Positions 45,283 to 57,186 of a stretch of DNA of 64,000 nucleotides are shown here, piece by piece. The translations under genes and the position numbers were made by a program. This stretch comes from Chlamydoabsidia padenii (lineage: Eukaryota > Mucoromycota > Mucoromycetes > Mucorales > Cunninghamellaceae): assembly GCA_025330725.1 (NCBI GenBank), contig JAIWND010000001.1, positions 1,054,001 through 1,118,000 of the forward strand. The letters are read 5' to 3'. Each line of letters begins with the position of its first letter. The first letter of the stretch is position 1. The notes beneath the pieces were generated by a model, which was not told the DNA's origin, ran no database searches, and worked only from the letters and a program-made list of their open reading frames with translations.

Positions 45283-45571
45283 AAGATCGATTCCCCACTA
45301 ATTCAGGGCATCGTGTATGGCAGCATAAACACTTGATGAATGGAATAAACCATCTTAATACAGAATCTATGTACGTATTTCTAGTTTATTCAACAATCTT
45401 AGTATATAGAAACAATAAAAACACCAATTGAAATGTAATAAGACCAGTGCTTATTTCCATACCCATTATTTACGACATTTTTACAGATGAGGTTTATGAT
45501 TGGTTTCTTCAAGTGATATAGTAAAGTTTGACTAAATTGCACTATACACTTGTTTTTCCTTTTGCTCCCTT

Positions 45572-45591
45572 TTCGGCATTTGAATTTCCGA
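45572..45591. promoter_or_regulatory. palindromic double element upstream of the PDR gene
   Basis: TTCGGCATTTGAATTTCCGA carries the CGG...ATTTGAA half on one strand and TTGAATTTCCG on the other. With the predicted leader intron removed, it lies about 175 bases upstream of the start codon. Confidence 0.55.
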
Positions 45592-45691
45592 CATGGTCTC
45601 TTTTGGGTGTCTTTGTTCTTTTAAACTCTATCTATATTAGGTGATTGACTATGTTTCTGATAAAGTCAAACCCTCTCCATCAGAATTAACA

Positions 45692-45883
45692 ATGGTTTAC
45701 CCCACAACACCTTCTTTTTTCGGTGAGTCAAATTGTCGGAGCATAAAGATTCATGCATTTTCCACAAGGGATTTATTTTATTTGTATCGGGAAAATTTAG
45801 TAAGACCGTTGCAGAAAGGCTTTCAAGAGACGTGTTTCTGGGTTTTCACCTTTCTTTTTTTTTTTTTTTCTTTAGAACACTGA
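45692..45883 (+). other. upstream ORF spanning a predicted leader intron
   Basis: ATG at 45692 opens MVYPTTPSFF. A donor GTGAGT at 45723 and a T-rich acceptor CTTTAG ending at 45875 would remove 153 bases, giving a 12-residue uORF that ends at TGA 45881-45883. The intron length is a multiple of three and has no in-frame stop, so an unspliced leader would encode about 63 residues ending at the same TGA, 35 bases before the PDR ATG. Confidence 0.4.
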
Positions 45884-45918
45884 ATTTAGACGATTGACAT
45901 CAGTGACATTATTCATAC

Positions 45919-48900
45919 ATGGATACTGAAGGATTTCAACGTCAGGATTCAATCGCTATAGCTGGCGATCGCGCAAGTCAGCAGCGTTATACATCAACAT
46001 CAGATGATCCAGCTAAAGAACAAGCTGAATTGCAAAGAAGAGGCACTACCGGTGGGTTTGGTGAACTGGACGGGAATGCAGTCAACATTGACGAAGCGAA
46101 AAGCAACTATGAAAACCTTCGACGTGAAATGAGCCGCCAATCGATTTCGGAATCTGCTGCACAAGGTGCTACGGATGAAGAAAAGCAAAATGCCGAAGAA
46201 TTTGATCTAACGGATTTTCTCTCTGGTAACATGTTACGACGTGAAGAGGAGGGGTTCAAGCCCAAACGTTTGGGGCTCGTCGTTAAAAATCTGACAGTGC
46301 AGGTAAATTAAAACGCCGATTTAAATTATACGCTTTTTCCTTCTTTTTTTTTTTTTTTTTTGTTGTTAATCTTTCTTTCTTCTTCCTCTTTAATTGTAAA
46401 AGGGTGTCGGTGCCGATCACGAATGGATTCCGACAGTTACAACTGTATTCGAAACATTGTTTTGCTTTTGGCGATGGGGTCGAAAGAGTGGCCATGACAA
46501 AACAATCCTCAACGACGTTACTGGCTACTGTAAACCTGGTGAAATGCTTTTGGTCCTTGGACGTCCTGGGTCTGGCTGTACGACATTATTGCGTGTCCTC
46601 TCTGAAATGCGAAAAGGTTTTACCTCAATTACTGGGGAAGTCAAGTATGGTGGTATTGACTCTAAAGAATTCGGCAAAATCTATCGTGGTGAAGTGTGTT
46701 ACAATGAAGAAGAAGACATTAACTATCCAACATTGACGGCGGCTCAAACTCTACGTTTTGCGGTTCGGTGTAAGACTCCTGGTAAACGTCTTCCTGGTGA
46801 TACGAAGCGGAAATTCCAAGAAAAGATCATATACATGCTGGGTAATATGCTGGGTTTGACGAAACAAATGGACACCATGGTGGGTAACGAATTCGTGCGG
46901 GGTCTCTCTGGTGGTGAACGAAAACGATTGACAATTGCTGAACAAATGACTACTGGGTCCTGTATCAACTGCTGGGATTGCTCTACTCGTGGTTTAGATG
47001 CTTCTTCTGCCTTGGATTATGTCCGGTCTCTTCGTGTGCAAACGGATATCCTTCAAAAAACAACGGTGGCTACTCTTTATCAAGCAAGCTCAAGTATCTT
47101 CCATCTCTTTGATCACTGTATGGTTTTGGATAGTGGACACTGCCTCTACTTTGGTCCGACAAGTCAAGCTAAAGCCTATTTTGAAGATATGGGTTTCCAT
47201 TGTCCTTCTCGGAAATCAACGCCTGACTTTTTGACTGGTCTCTGTAACTTTATGGAACGTGAAGCTCGTCCTGGATTTGAAGACAAGATTCCTATGACTC
47301 CTCATGAATTCGAACAACGTTACAAGGAATCGGCTGTGTGGGAACAAGTGCAGAAGGACATTGCCGACTATGAAGCAGAAGTGGAACGTGATCGCCCTGA
47401 TGAAGCTTTCCGTGCTGCCTTTGCCGAAGCTCATCAAAAACATGCCAGCAAACGGTCTCCTTTTACCGCCACTCCGATATCTCAAATCAAGGCTTTAACT
47501 ATCCGTCAATTCCAACTGATCATGGGTAAGCAACAACAACAAAAAAAAAAGGAAAATGACCAACTTTTTTTTTTAAAAAAAAAAAAAATAGGTGACAAGG
47601 GTGCTCTTATTTCCCGTTACGGTGGTGTGATTGTCAAGGGTATAATCATGGCTTCGGTGTTTTACAATATGCCTAGGGATGCAAGCGGCACATTCTCTCG
47701 TGGTGGTCTCCTATTCTTCTCTCTTCTCTTCAACTCTCTCATTGCTCAAGCGGAACTTTCAACTTTTATGCATGGGCGTCGGGTGCTCGAAAAACACAAA
47801 GGCTATGCTCTCTATCGACCGATGTACTTTTATATTGCTCAGGTGGTGGCGGATATTCCATTGGCTATCATTCAAGTCATCATATTTGAACTATGTGTCT
47901 ACTTTATTGCAAAGTTAACTTTAACAGCTGGACAGGTAAAGAAAAAATAAAGTAGAGGTCGGAGGTGTTATAAATGTTTTGACTAACTTTTGCATATAGT
48001 TCTTCACCTTTATGTTGGTCCTGATCTTTAGTAACCTATGTATGAATGGCTTCTTCCGAATGTTTGGCAGTATCTCTCCCAACTTCTTTATTGCTTCCCA
48101 ATTGTCAAGTTGTGTTTTGATTGCGCTTATGATCTACTCTGGTTATCAAATCCCTTACACGCAAATGCATCCTTGGCTCATGTGGATTTATTGGATAAAC
48201 CCGCTGGCGTACGCTTACAAGGCTATTTTTATAAACGAAATGCATGGACAACACTGGACTTGTATGGGTGCTCGGGATCATGTACCTAGCGGTCCGACTT
48301 ACACCGACCCAACCTATCGAACTTGCTCAGTTCAAGGTGCTGCTCCCGGTGCTACCTATGTACTTGGTGATGACTACTTGAAAGTGACTTATGGTTATGA
48401 TTCATGGCAACGATGGATCAACTTTGTGGCTGTCTTTTTATTCTTTTGCCTCTTTACTGTTGTCACTGCCTTGTGTATGGAATATGTGGAACTGACCAAA
48501 GGTGGCTCTCAAGTCAAAGTATACAAACGTGGATGTGCACCGACAGAAGAAACCGAAGAGGAATTAAAGGCCCGTGCTCAAAAAACTGGTGGAAAGAAAC
48601 TGGAGGCTATCGACAATGGTACAACCTTCTCATGGCAACACGTCAACTACACAGTTCCTGTCAAAGGTGGGAATAGACAGTTATTAAATGATATTGGTGG
48701 CATTGTGAAACCTGGTCATCTTACTGCATTGATGGGATCCTCTGGTGCTGGCAAAACTACTCTTTTGGATGTGTTGGCGAAACGTAAAACGATCGGAAAA
48801 GTCGACGGGCGGATGTACATGAATGGTGAGGTGTTACACAGTGACTTTGAACGTATCACCGGTTATTGTGAACAAATGGATATCCACAACCCCAACGCCA

Positions 48901-50781
48901 CTGTTCGCGAAGCCTTACAATTCTCAGCGTATCTTCGTCAACCTTCGCATGTGTCTCGAAAAGAAAAAGATGAATACGTGGAACAAATTCTGGAGCTTCT
49001 GGAAATGGATCATATGGGTGACTCGCTGATTGGTGATCCTCAAGGCATGAAGGGTATCTCAGTAGAAGAACGTAAACGACTGACGATTGGTGTTGAACTG
49101 GTGGCCAAACCCCAACTTTTGTTTTTGGATGAACCTACCTCTGGTCTAGATGCTCAATCTTCTTACAACATTGTCCGATTTATCCGTAAACTGGCTGACG
49201 TTGGATGGCCTGTGCTTTGTACGATTCATCAGCCTTCTGCAACATTATTTGGATACTTTGACCACTTGCTACTATTGGTGCGTGGTGGGCGTACTGCTTA
49301 TTATGGCCCGATTGGTGAAGACTCCAAGACGATGACCAACTACTTTGAGTCGCATGGTGGACAAAAGATTAGCCCTCAGGCAAATCCTGCTGAATACATT
49401 CTGGAAGTTGTTGGTGCTGGTACTTCTGGTCATGCTTTACAAGATTGGGCTGATGTATGGGAAAATTCACAGGAATGCAAGGATCTACATGCCGAACTGG
49501 AGGAAATTCATGGCGTGGTGGACCCCAATCTCAAGCGACATCCTCCTACTTACTCATTGAACTTCTTCTGGCAACTATGGTATGTCTATCAACGACTCAA
49601 CGTATCTTGGTGGCGATGTCCTTCTTATAACGTAGGACGTACCTTCAAAGTTTGCTTTATTGGTAAGAAAAAAAAAGGAAAAAAGGGTGTCAAGTTATGA
49701 ATACTCACTATATTTGAACTTTGTAGCATTGATATCTGGTTTCTCCTTCTGGAAGTTGGGTGACTCTGTGGTAGACATGAACAATCGTCTCTTCTGTATC
49801 TTTACGACTCTTATGATGGCAAATAGTTTGATTGTGCTTGGTCAACCTCGATTTATGGAAGAACGACAATGGTTTAGACGGGAATATGCATCGCGTTATT
49901 ATGGCTGGGCTCCTTTTGGTAAGTTGATCTCTATCTAAAAGCGAAATTATTCATGGAAACTAATGATTTTTTTATATATTTTAGCAATTGGCACTGTCCT
50001 TGTTGAAATACCCTATGTCATTGTCTTTGCTGCTATGTTTATGTTCTGCTTCTATTGGACTGCCGGCTTACAACATGGATCTGATCGTATTGGGTACTTC
50101 TTTATCTTATTTGTGGTCTTTTTGGGCTTCTCTGTTTCATTTGGCTTTTTAATTGCCTCATTCTCAACTACAGCAACAATGGCTGCGGTGATGTAAGTGC
50201 GCAAACAAGAAGAAGAAAAAAAAGGGGGGAAGCGAATAGGTTGTCATTAACTTACTTGTTTTATAGGAATCCATTCTTCTCTTCGATCCTGATCCTTTTT
50301 GCAGGTATTATACAACCTCCCGAAAGTATGCCCTACTTTTGGCGCTCTTGGATGTACTGGCTGGATCCCTATCATTACTTGATTGAAGGATTTATGGTGA
50401 ACGAACTCTATGGCCTGAAGATAACGTGTAAGGAAAGTGATATCCTTAATTACCGCCCACCTCCTGGACAAACATGTGAACAGTACTCTCAAGCATTCTT
50501 TGCAAGTGGTGGTACTGGTTATTTGACTCAAGATTCTCTTACAAGCACCGATATGTGTCGATATTGTCTCTACAGCAAAGGTGAAGATTATTACAATCGT
50601 ATCGGTTGGTCCTTTACTAACAGGTAAGTCTAAAACAAAGTGTAGATTTTTTGCTTATGACGGTATTAACTTTTTTTTTTGCAATAGGTGGAGAGATTGG
50701 GGTATTCTCTTGGCTTTCTGGATATTCAACATCATTGCTTTCAGCTTCTTTGTGTGGTTATTCAGAAAACAAAGACGTTAA
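45919..50781 (+). CDS. PDR-type (ABCG) full-size ABC transporter
   Basis: Eight exons (45919-46302, 46403-47525, 47592-47935, 48000-49662, 49727-49918, 49985-50192, 50267-50623, 50688-50781) give 1,454 residues in NBD1-TMD1-NBD2-TMD2 order. Such pumps export drugs, lipids or weak acids across the plasma membrane. The asymmetry typical of fungal PDR is present: NBD1 has the Cys-type Walker A GRPGSGCTTLL with an intact GLSGGERKR signature, and NBD2 has a canonical Walker A (GSSGAGKTT) and LLFLDEPTSGLD but the signature is degenerate (SVEERKR). NBD1 Walker B reads INCWDCSTRGLD, with Cys in place of the usual Asn. Cys-rich extracellular loops precede the last TM. Confidence 0.95.
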
Positions 50782-51776
50782 ACTCGGTGGTATTTTACAA
50801 TATTTAATTCTTCTTCCTCTTTAGTTCTATAGTTTACTTTTATTTACTAGTTACTCTTTATTTTTATCAATTCATTTTGCCTTTAATAAACAACAATGTG
50901 TCTAATTACTATAACTGTTTTCTCGACCCAATGTCCTGCATCATCTAATCATCATAAAGGCCACTTGTAGTCCATCATGCAAAACCATTCGCCTAGGCTT
51001 TATGCAATCGGAATGAAACCCCGCTTTGCTTCGGCGGCATTTAAATTTGTTGATGAAGCAGGAAAGCCATCTGCATACATACTCCGTTTTAAAACAAGAG
51101 TCTTTCCATCAACATGATTGGAGGTCATCATTGCACTAATGATGTTATGACTGTTAACCTTCTCGAAGAAAAAAAAATTTTTTTTTTCTCTACTTGACTA
51201 TAAAGAGGAGTGGGCACCCCAACCCTTCTTACTTTCTCTTCAATTCGTTTTATTGTCAATACTTCAAAGGTATGTTACTTGAAAAAAAAAAAATGTGTGT
51301 TGTCTTGATGTGATGTCTTGTTATATGATGATTGGATTTTATTGCTATTAAACCCAGCTCATTTTGATTATACGCAAGTATATGAAAGAACGAATGTTTC
51401 CTCTCACTCTGAATAAGCGAGAATATCACAGATAGAGACTCATACCAGATCCATGCTGTGAAATTAGAGTACTGATCTCCATTCTTTCTTTTATAGAAGT
51501 ATGACTGGATTTAGATGGTCTATGTAGTTTAGTTTGATATCTGATTGGAAATAATAAAAAGTCAATTTCATAATAGAATGTTTGATGTCCTGTCTGCTGA
51601 TGGGCACATCTGAAAGTGTATCACAATAGTAATGTCGGGATTTAAATTTGGCGAGGGGAAACTCCAATAAAAGCTGACCGAGTCGTTCAATTTCTTTTTT
51701 TTCCACTTTTCCTCCTTCCCCCTTTTTAATATATATAAAAAGCTCAATCCTTCTTCATTTTGATATTTATTACCCA
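50782..51776. other. intergenic region with PKA-R promoter
   Basis: No coding exon. Elements at 51032-51048 (CGGCGGCATTTAAATTT, directly after AACCCCGCTTTGCTT) and 51634-51649 (GTCGGGATTTAAATTT, 128 bases before PKA-R), then CAATAAAAGC and a pyrimidine-rich leader. An A9-T11 run at about 51171-51187 could form a hairpin. Confidence 0.55.
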
Positions 51777-53206
51777 ATGACCATAGACAGTAACTTTACC
51801 TTTACACATACTGACGATTATACTCAACTGTTGACGGACCTTCATAACGATTATTGCCGTGACGAACCAAGAGATGTTGTCCAATATTGTGCTGACTTTT
51901 TTAATCGAAAGCTAGCTGAACAACGGTCAATATATCGAAATTCTCTCTTTAACGGTAATAATGGATTAGGTAGTTACTCTTTAATAAAAAACAAAAAACA
52001 AAAGATACTTTTACCAACTTGACTTATTACTTTGCTATTAGGAAATGAACACCACCCATTGGCAACTGGGGACCCAACTTATCAGTGGATGGACAACACA
52101 ACTCAACCTAATGGCAACTACGACCAACATCACGATGACGATGAAGACGACGACGAGTTTGACGACTGTGATGATTTTGACGATGAAGAGCGGGACAATT
52201 TCTCGACGGCACCCTTGAATGCACCCACGACCATGCCCACGAATTACCACCGAGACCGACGCACCTCTGTGAGTGCTGAATCCATTGCGCCCTCTCAAAG
52301 CCAAGACTTTATCAAGACGGTGGTTCCCAAAACGACAGAACAGTGCGACCGAATCCGCTTCAGTGTGGGCAACAACTTTTTATTCAAGCACCTGGACGAA
52401 GAACAAGCTCAAGATGTGGTGGACGCTATGGCGGAAAAGGTGGTGGAACAAGGCGACCATCTGATCGAACAAGGCGCGGTAGGGGATTACTTTTACATTG
52501 TGGAATCCGGTACGTTTGACTGTTTTATCAAGCAAAACGACGACACATTGGTCAAGGTGGTTAGCTACGAAGCCGGGGGCAGTTTTGGCGAATTGGCATT
52601 GATGTATAACGCACCTCGGGCGGCAACGATCATCGCGACCTCACCAAGTGTTGTCTGGGCTCTGGATCGCATCACTTTTCGGACAATCTTGATGGAACAC
52701 ACCAGCCGAAAACGACGCATGTATGAATCCTTCTTGGAAGAAGTCCCGTTGCTCAAATCACTCAAGTCCTATGAACGCCACAAGATTGCTGATGCTTTGG
52801 AATCGGTTTACTTTGAACAAGGTCAGACGGTGATTCAACAAGGTGACGTGGGTGATCAATTTTATCTTATCGAATCGGGTGATGCTGTCTTTTACAAAAC
52901 GGATGAACATGGTGTACAACAACAAGTCAATCAACTTGGTCGTGGGGGTTACTTTGGTGGTAAGAAAAGACAAAAAAAAAAAACAGAAACAGAAAAAAAA
53001 GGGACTGACTGATTTGATGATGATCTATAGAATTGGCCTTGTTAAATGATAGTCCTCGTGCTGCTACAGTGGTTGCCTCTGGTGGAAGATTGAAATGTGC
53101 TACCTTGGGCAAGAAAGCATTCACTCGCCTCCTTGGTCCGGTCCATGCTATCCTTACAAGAAACAGCGACAATTATAGAGCCGTGATCAGCCAACAACAA
53201 CAATAG
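51777..53206 (+). CDS. cAMP-dependent protein kinase regulatory subunit
   Basis: Three exons (51777-51969, 52042-52959, 53031-53206) give 428 residues. The N-terminal docking/dimerisation helix ([21 protein letters not shown]) is followed by a very acidic linker of Asp runs. RRTSVS is the inhibitor site; the Ser makes it an autophosphorylated, type II-like subunit. Two cyclic-nucleotide domains follow, each with its phosphate-binding cassette: [18 protein letters not shown] and [15 protein letters not shown], both with the Glu and Arg that hold cAMP. Without cAMP it keeps the catalytic subunit inactive. The last intron falls inside the second cassette. Confidence 0.95.
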
Positions 53207-53752
53207 ATGTGATCATTCTCTCTCTCTCTCTCTCAACCCCGTAGTTAGTCTTTATTCCCTCTTTTTTATACTTCTACTTTAGACACTTCATCAAATCCCA
53301 TTAACATCAATAAAATAAATCATGATTTAAAACCCTATTTGTCAATGTTTTGATTTCCTCTTTGTGAAGGTATCATCTGTCCCAACTAACCACGTCCTTG
53401 TTGTTTTTGAATCCATCATCACATTTTCAAGTCCCGCCACTGGATTTCCCCATTCATGCTGTACGAAAACTTGTTTTCCCCTAGAAAGGATCACTGATAT
53501 AATCCCATCGTCTTGTTGCCCAGCATAAATACATTCGTAACCTGTTATGATTTGCTTGTTTATGTATATAGGCTAAAGATCAGCTTTTGAAGTCACCAAC
53601 CACAAAGATCAAAATTTAAATCCCGGTGACTATCCCTCTATTTTTGCGTTTCTTCGTCTTTTTTTTTTTTTTTTTTTTCCTTCTTCTTTCTCCCTTGACA
53701 AAAAAAAAACCTTCCCCAACAAACCCATCATCCTTCACCACTATTATATTGA
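53207..53752. other. intergenic region with SNF4 promoter
   Basis: A (CT)n run lies just after the PKA-R stop. Elements at 53424-53438 (TTTTCAAGTCCCGCC) and 53613-53626 (AATTTAAATCCCGG, 127 bases before SNF4), then a T-run at about 53660-53678. No coding exon is seen. Confidence 0.5.
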
Positions 53753-55067
53753 ATGGCATCTTCGGATATTCCTTCTCAACATAGTTCAGATAGGGATTCC
53801 TTCAGCGCATCACCACCTCCACCACCCGAACAAGCATGCGATATCCAACGAGTCATGTGCTCGTTTTTGAAACAACATACGGCTTATGATGTCCTACCAG
53901 TTAGTTATCGACTGATTGTGTTTGATACTCATTTACTTGTCAAAAAAGCACTGGGGGCTCTTGTACAAAATGGTAAAATATCAAAGGAATGAAAGAAAAA
54001 AAAACCTCAAGTGTGTTATACTCACTCTGTTGTTATTTTAATAGGTATTGTCTCGGCTCCATTATGGGATAGCGCTTCACAGAAATTTGCAGGGATGCTA
54101 ACGGTGGCGGACTTTATCAACCTGATACAATACTACTATACTCATTCGTCTGTGGAAGAAGCATTACGGGATATCGAAAAATGTCAAGTGGCTCACCTTC
54201 GAAACGTGGAAAAACAAATCGGCGCACCTACACCTCAATTACTCTATATGGATCCAATGGCATCTCTTTATGATACTTGTCGTCTCTTGGCGGAAAGTCG
54301 TGCTCATCGGGTGCCTTTACTTGATAAAGATCCTGGGACGGGGATGGAAATGATTGTTAGTGTGATCACTCAATACCGTATTCTCAAGTTTATTGCTGTC
54401 AATGTAAGTTGCCAAATATATATATATGTGTGTATGCCTTACTAACTCACCCCCTCCCCCCCCCCTCTTTTTTTTGTATATGATAGTTTCAAGAATCTCA
54501 TGTCTTACGTCAACCTTTATCGGAACTCAAGATTGGAACTTACAAGAATATCGCCACAGCAACTATGGCAACACCTGTGATTCAAATCATCAATACCTTT
54601 GTGGATCAAAATATTAGTGCGGTACCTATTGTAGATGATCAAGGAACTGTATTGAATGTATATGAAACAATCGATGTGATGGTAAGAATAAGAAGAAAAG
54701 GAATTAAGGTTTGGTGATTAACTCTTTTGTGTATTGTTTTATAGAGTATAGCAAAAGCTGGGAAATACAATCAATTGGATATCCCTGTGGGTGAAGCGCT
54801 GGAAGCTCGACCAAAGGTAAAGTAAACATGGATATTGAGATATACTTAGACTAAAAGATTATTATTTTTTTTTTTTGTATACTTGTATAGAATTACCCTG
54901 GTGTACATACATGTCGACTGAACGATACCTTACATTCCATCTTCCGGACCATTCGAAAACAACGTGTGTATCGATTGATTGTGGTGGATCAAGATAACAA
55001 GTTGATTGGCATTGTTAGTTTATCTAATATCTTGGGTCACCTTGTTGGTTACAAAAGAAATGATTAG
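53753..55067 (+). CDS. SNF4: AMPK/SNF1 kinase gamma subunit
   Basis: Five exons (53753-53972, 54045-54403, 54487-54681, 54745-54816, 54891-55067) give 340 residues; yeast Snf4 has 322. Four CBS repeats form the nucleotide-sensing disc. Signs include VMCSFLKQHTAYDVLPVS and LLVKKALGALVQNGIVSAPLWDS (CBS1), HRVPLLDKD (CBS2), ISAVPIVDDQG (CBS3), and YRLIVVDQDNKLIGIVSLSNIL (CBS4). The extra Ser/Pro N-terminus before CBS1 is short. The subunit reports energy state to the Snf1 kinase complex. Confidence 0.94.
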
Positions 55068-55301
55068 TTGTTAGATACTTTAGTCTAATGCCAAGCTCCT
55101 CTCTCTCTCTCTCTCTCTTTTTTTTTTTGGATTGGGTTGTTAGTCTTTCCTTTTTTTATATTAAAGCCTTTATTTTTCTATATTATTCTTTTTGTTTTGT
55201 ATATACTTCTTTTAATAAAAACCATTTATTTATAATCGCATAATCACCATTTATTTACCTTGGCATACTCGACTTGTCCAGTCAGATCCCCAGTCAGTTG
55301 T

Positions 55302-55316
55302 GTCGGAATTTAAATT
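55302..55316 (+). promoter_or_regulatory. recurrent promoter element with TATA and Y-patch
   Basis: GTCGGAATTTAAATT, 76 bases before the next ATG. It is followed by a TATA-like GGATATAAAAAGG and then CTTTCTTTTCCTTCTTTC, the clearest example of the shared promoter layout. Confidence 0.65.
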
Positions 55317-55391
55317 ACTGGTATGGGGGATGGATATAAAAAGGGAATCGCCAAGTCTTTCTTTTCCTTCTTTCTTCTCCCCCATTCTACC

Positions 55392-56325
55392 ATGGCATTA
55401 CTTTTTATCACTGTGTTTATAAACTCTGACTATACTTATTGCTTCAACCTGACACACACCATTGCATGGTTCGATCTATGCGCTTTTATTGACCAACGTT
55501 CCCACTTGTCCATTAATCAATTATACTACTACACCACCGACACTCATCGCATAGCACAAATCACCAACGAAGTAGAATGGAATACACTCAAAAGACATTG
55601 CAACACTGATCACATTACTCTCATGACTGATCCTACCATCACCAACGTAGGTTCGGTCTACGCTGTCACGCCTTCCAACCAGGCACCCACCTCCTTCACC
55701 TCTCAGTTCAAACAATTCGGCAAACTAATGGAGGATTACAACCAAGTCATTCAACAAGATGAATGTATGCAACGATTGATGCAGCAAACGGCTAGAGACT
55801 TTACTCTTCAGCACATAGCTATAGATTGGGCGGATCTTGAAACTCGATTGAAAACCAGGCGACATGAACTTGACAGTAAACGATCCTCTTGGCATCCATC
55901 GTCTCATCTACCATCACGGAGGGTGACCAACATGGCAGATTCTCCATCCAGTCATAAAATACCTCTTCGATCAGGTAAAAAAAAAAAACCAAAATCTACA
56001 TACTCTTGTACGACTCACTCACTTTTTTTTTGGATTTGGATTTTTTGCAGGAACCATTTGGGGTGCTTATCCAGCCTATTCAGCATTACATCCACCACCA
56101 CCGACCAGATCAAGCTTGTACAATCTTCCTATACCAGATTCACCACCACATATATCACCCACCTCCTTATCTCCACCTCCACCACCAGGCATATTATCGA
56201 CAAGCACATCAAAGACAGTGAAAGACGAAGAACAGGATCTTTTTAAATCAATCTACTTGACCTCACTCTCATCCACCCTATCATCATGTGACCTGGATCC
56301 ACGACATCAAGGCACTCCACTTTAA
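55392..56325 (+). CDS. PB1-like domain protein of unknown function
   Basis: Two exons (55392-55974, 56051-56325) give 285 residues. The first 60 or so residues have the pattern of a PB1-like ubiquitin fold, with THTIAWFDLCAFIDQRSHL then LYYYTTDTHRIAQITNEVEWNTLKRH, in which the acidic OPCA part is weak. A helical middle (MEDYNQVIQQDECMQRLMQQ) and a Pro/Ser/Thr-rich tail follow (poly-Pro, SPTSLSPPPPP). PB1 domains pair scaffold proteins in signalling or polarity. The start is set by the ATG after the pyrimidine patch. Confident as a gene, tentative as to domain. Confidence 0.65.
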
Positions 56326-56550
56326 TACCCCACAGTGCGACCTTTTGGAGAATGAAGATCACAAGCAGATACTTTATTAAGATTAGGATTAGAATAGAAT
56401 AGATTATATGTAATGTGTAATGTGTAATAAAATGTCATTTGAAAATCATCGGTCTAGTAGTGATCGGGGATGAAATAACCTTTTTTGATTCTTGTCAGCA
56501 ACAACTGTTACGAGATCATATGAAAAAACATTTTTCCTGTCAGACCCGGG

Positions 56551-56563
56551 TCGGGATTTGAAA
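56551..56563 (+). promoter_or_regulatory. recurrent promoter element
   Basis: TCGGGATTTGAAA, 79 bases before the next ATG, followed by TTTTTATATAG. Confidence 0.6.
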
Positions 56564-56641
56564 CATCCAGTCTTTTTATATAGAAAGGGAAATGGAAAAA
56601 ATAGAAAAAAAAAATCCTTGTCTTCTTCACTTTTTTCTATC

Positions 56642-56953
56642 ATGTCAACCTTTACCTCGAAAACAGCCCATGCGTCCACATCTCTTGATTCCATGATGGG
56701 TATGTTTCTGCCGAAGCCAACCCCTACATCCACCTCCTCTTCTTTTCGAACAACCAACACTTATGCCAACGATCCTGAATTGTATATGGGGGACGACTGT
56801 GATGCGGACTATGCACAAGCCTTGATGCAATCAGGTTTATTTTCATCAAGTCAAGACAACAACAACAATGACGATTCGGCTTTGGAACGACTACGACTAA
56901 TGCTGGCACATCTAGATCCATCAACCAAAGGCAAATCCAAAGCTTTTTATTAA
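56642..56953 (+). CDS. small uncharacterised protein (103 residues)
   Basis: Single exon, ATG 56642 to TAA 56953. Thr/Ser-rich start, then a more ordered DPELYMGDDCDADYAQALMQSG with a helical, UIM-like look, then Asn-rich DNNNNDDSALERLRLMLAHLD and a basic end. It has a full promoter element and leader, which supports it as real. No family is recognised. Confidence 0.55.
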   Translation: MSTFTSKTAHASTSLDSMMGMFLPKPTPTSTSSSFRTTNTYANDPELYMGDDCDADYAQALMQSGLFSSSQDNNNNDDSALERLRLMLAHLDPSTKGKSKAFY

Positions 56954-57186
56954 AACCCTTTCTTGATACCCCCTTACCCTCTTTGTATTTTTATAAAGCC
57001 ATAGTTTCATTATACATGATTTGAATAATAAACATTATGTTTAAAGCGCCTATCAAATATAAAAATCTAATGACAAATGCCATTGTCCCTAGAATTCCCT
57101 TTTTGGACCCCAAGCATTGTTTGATTTTTTTAAATAAAAAAAAGTGGTTTTTATTTATTGATACAGAATGGATAGTTATTATCTGC

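Noticed and set aside
45641..45883. 80-codon frame as a protein-coding gene
   Set aside because: Has no ATG at its start and spans a likely leader intron; better explained as a uORF of the PDR gene.
51171..51190. A-run followed by T-run as a terminator hairpin
   Set aside because: Rho-independent terminators do not apply to fungal Pol II genes, and no Pol III gene is visible next to it.
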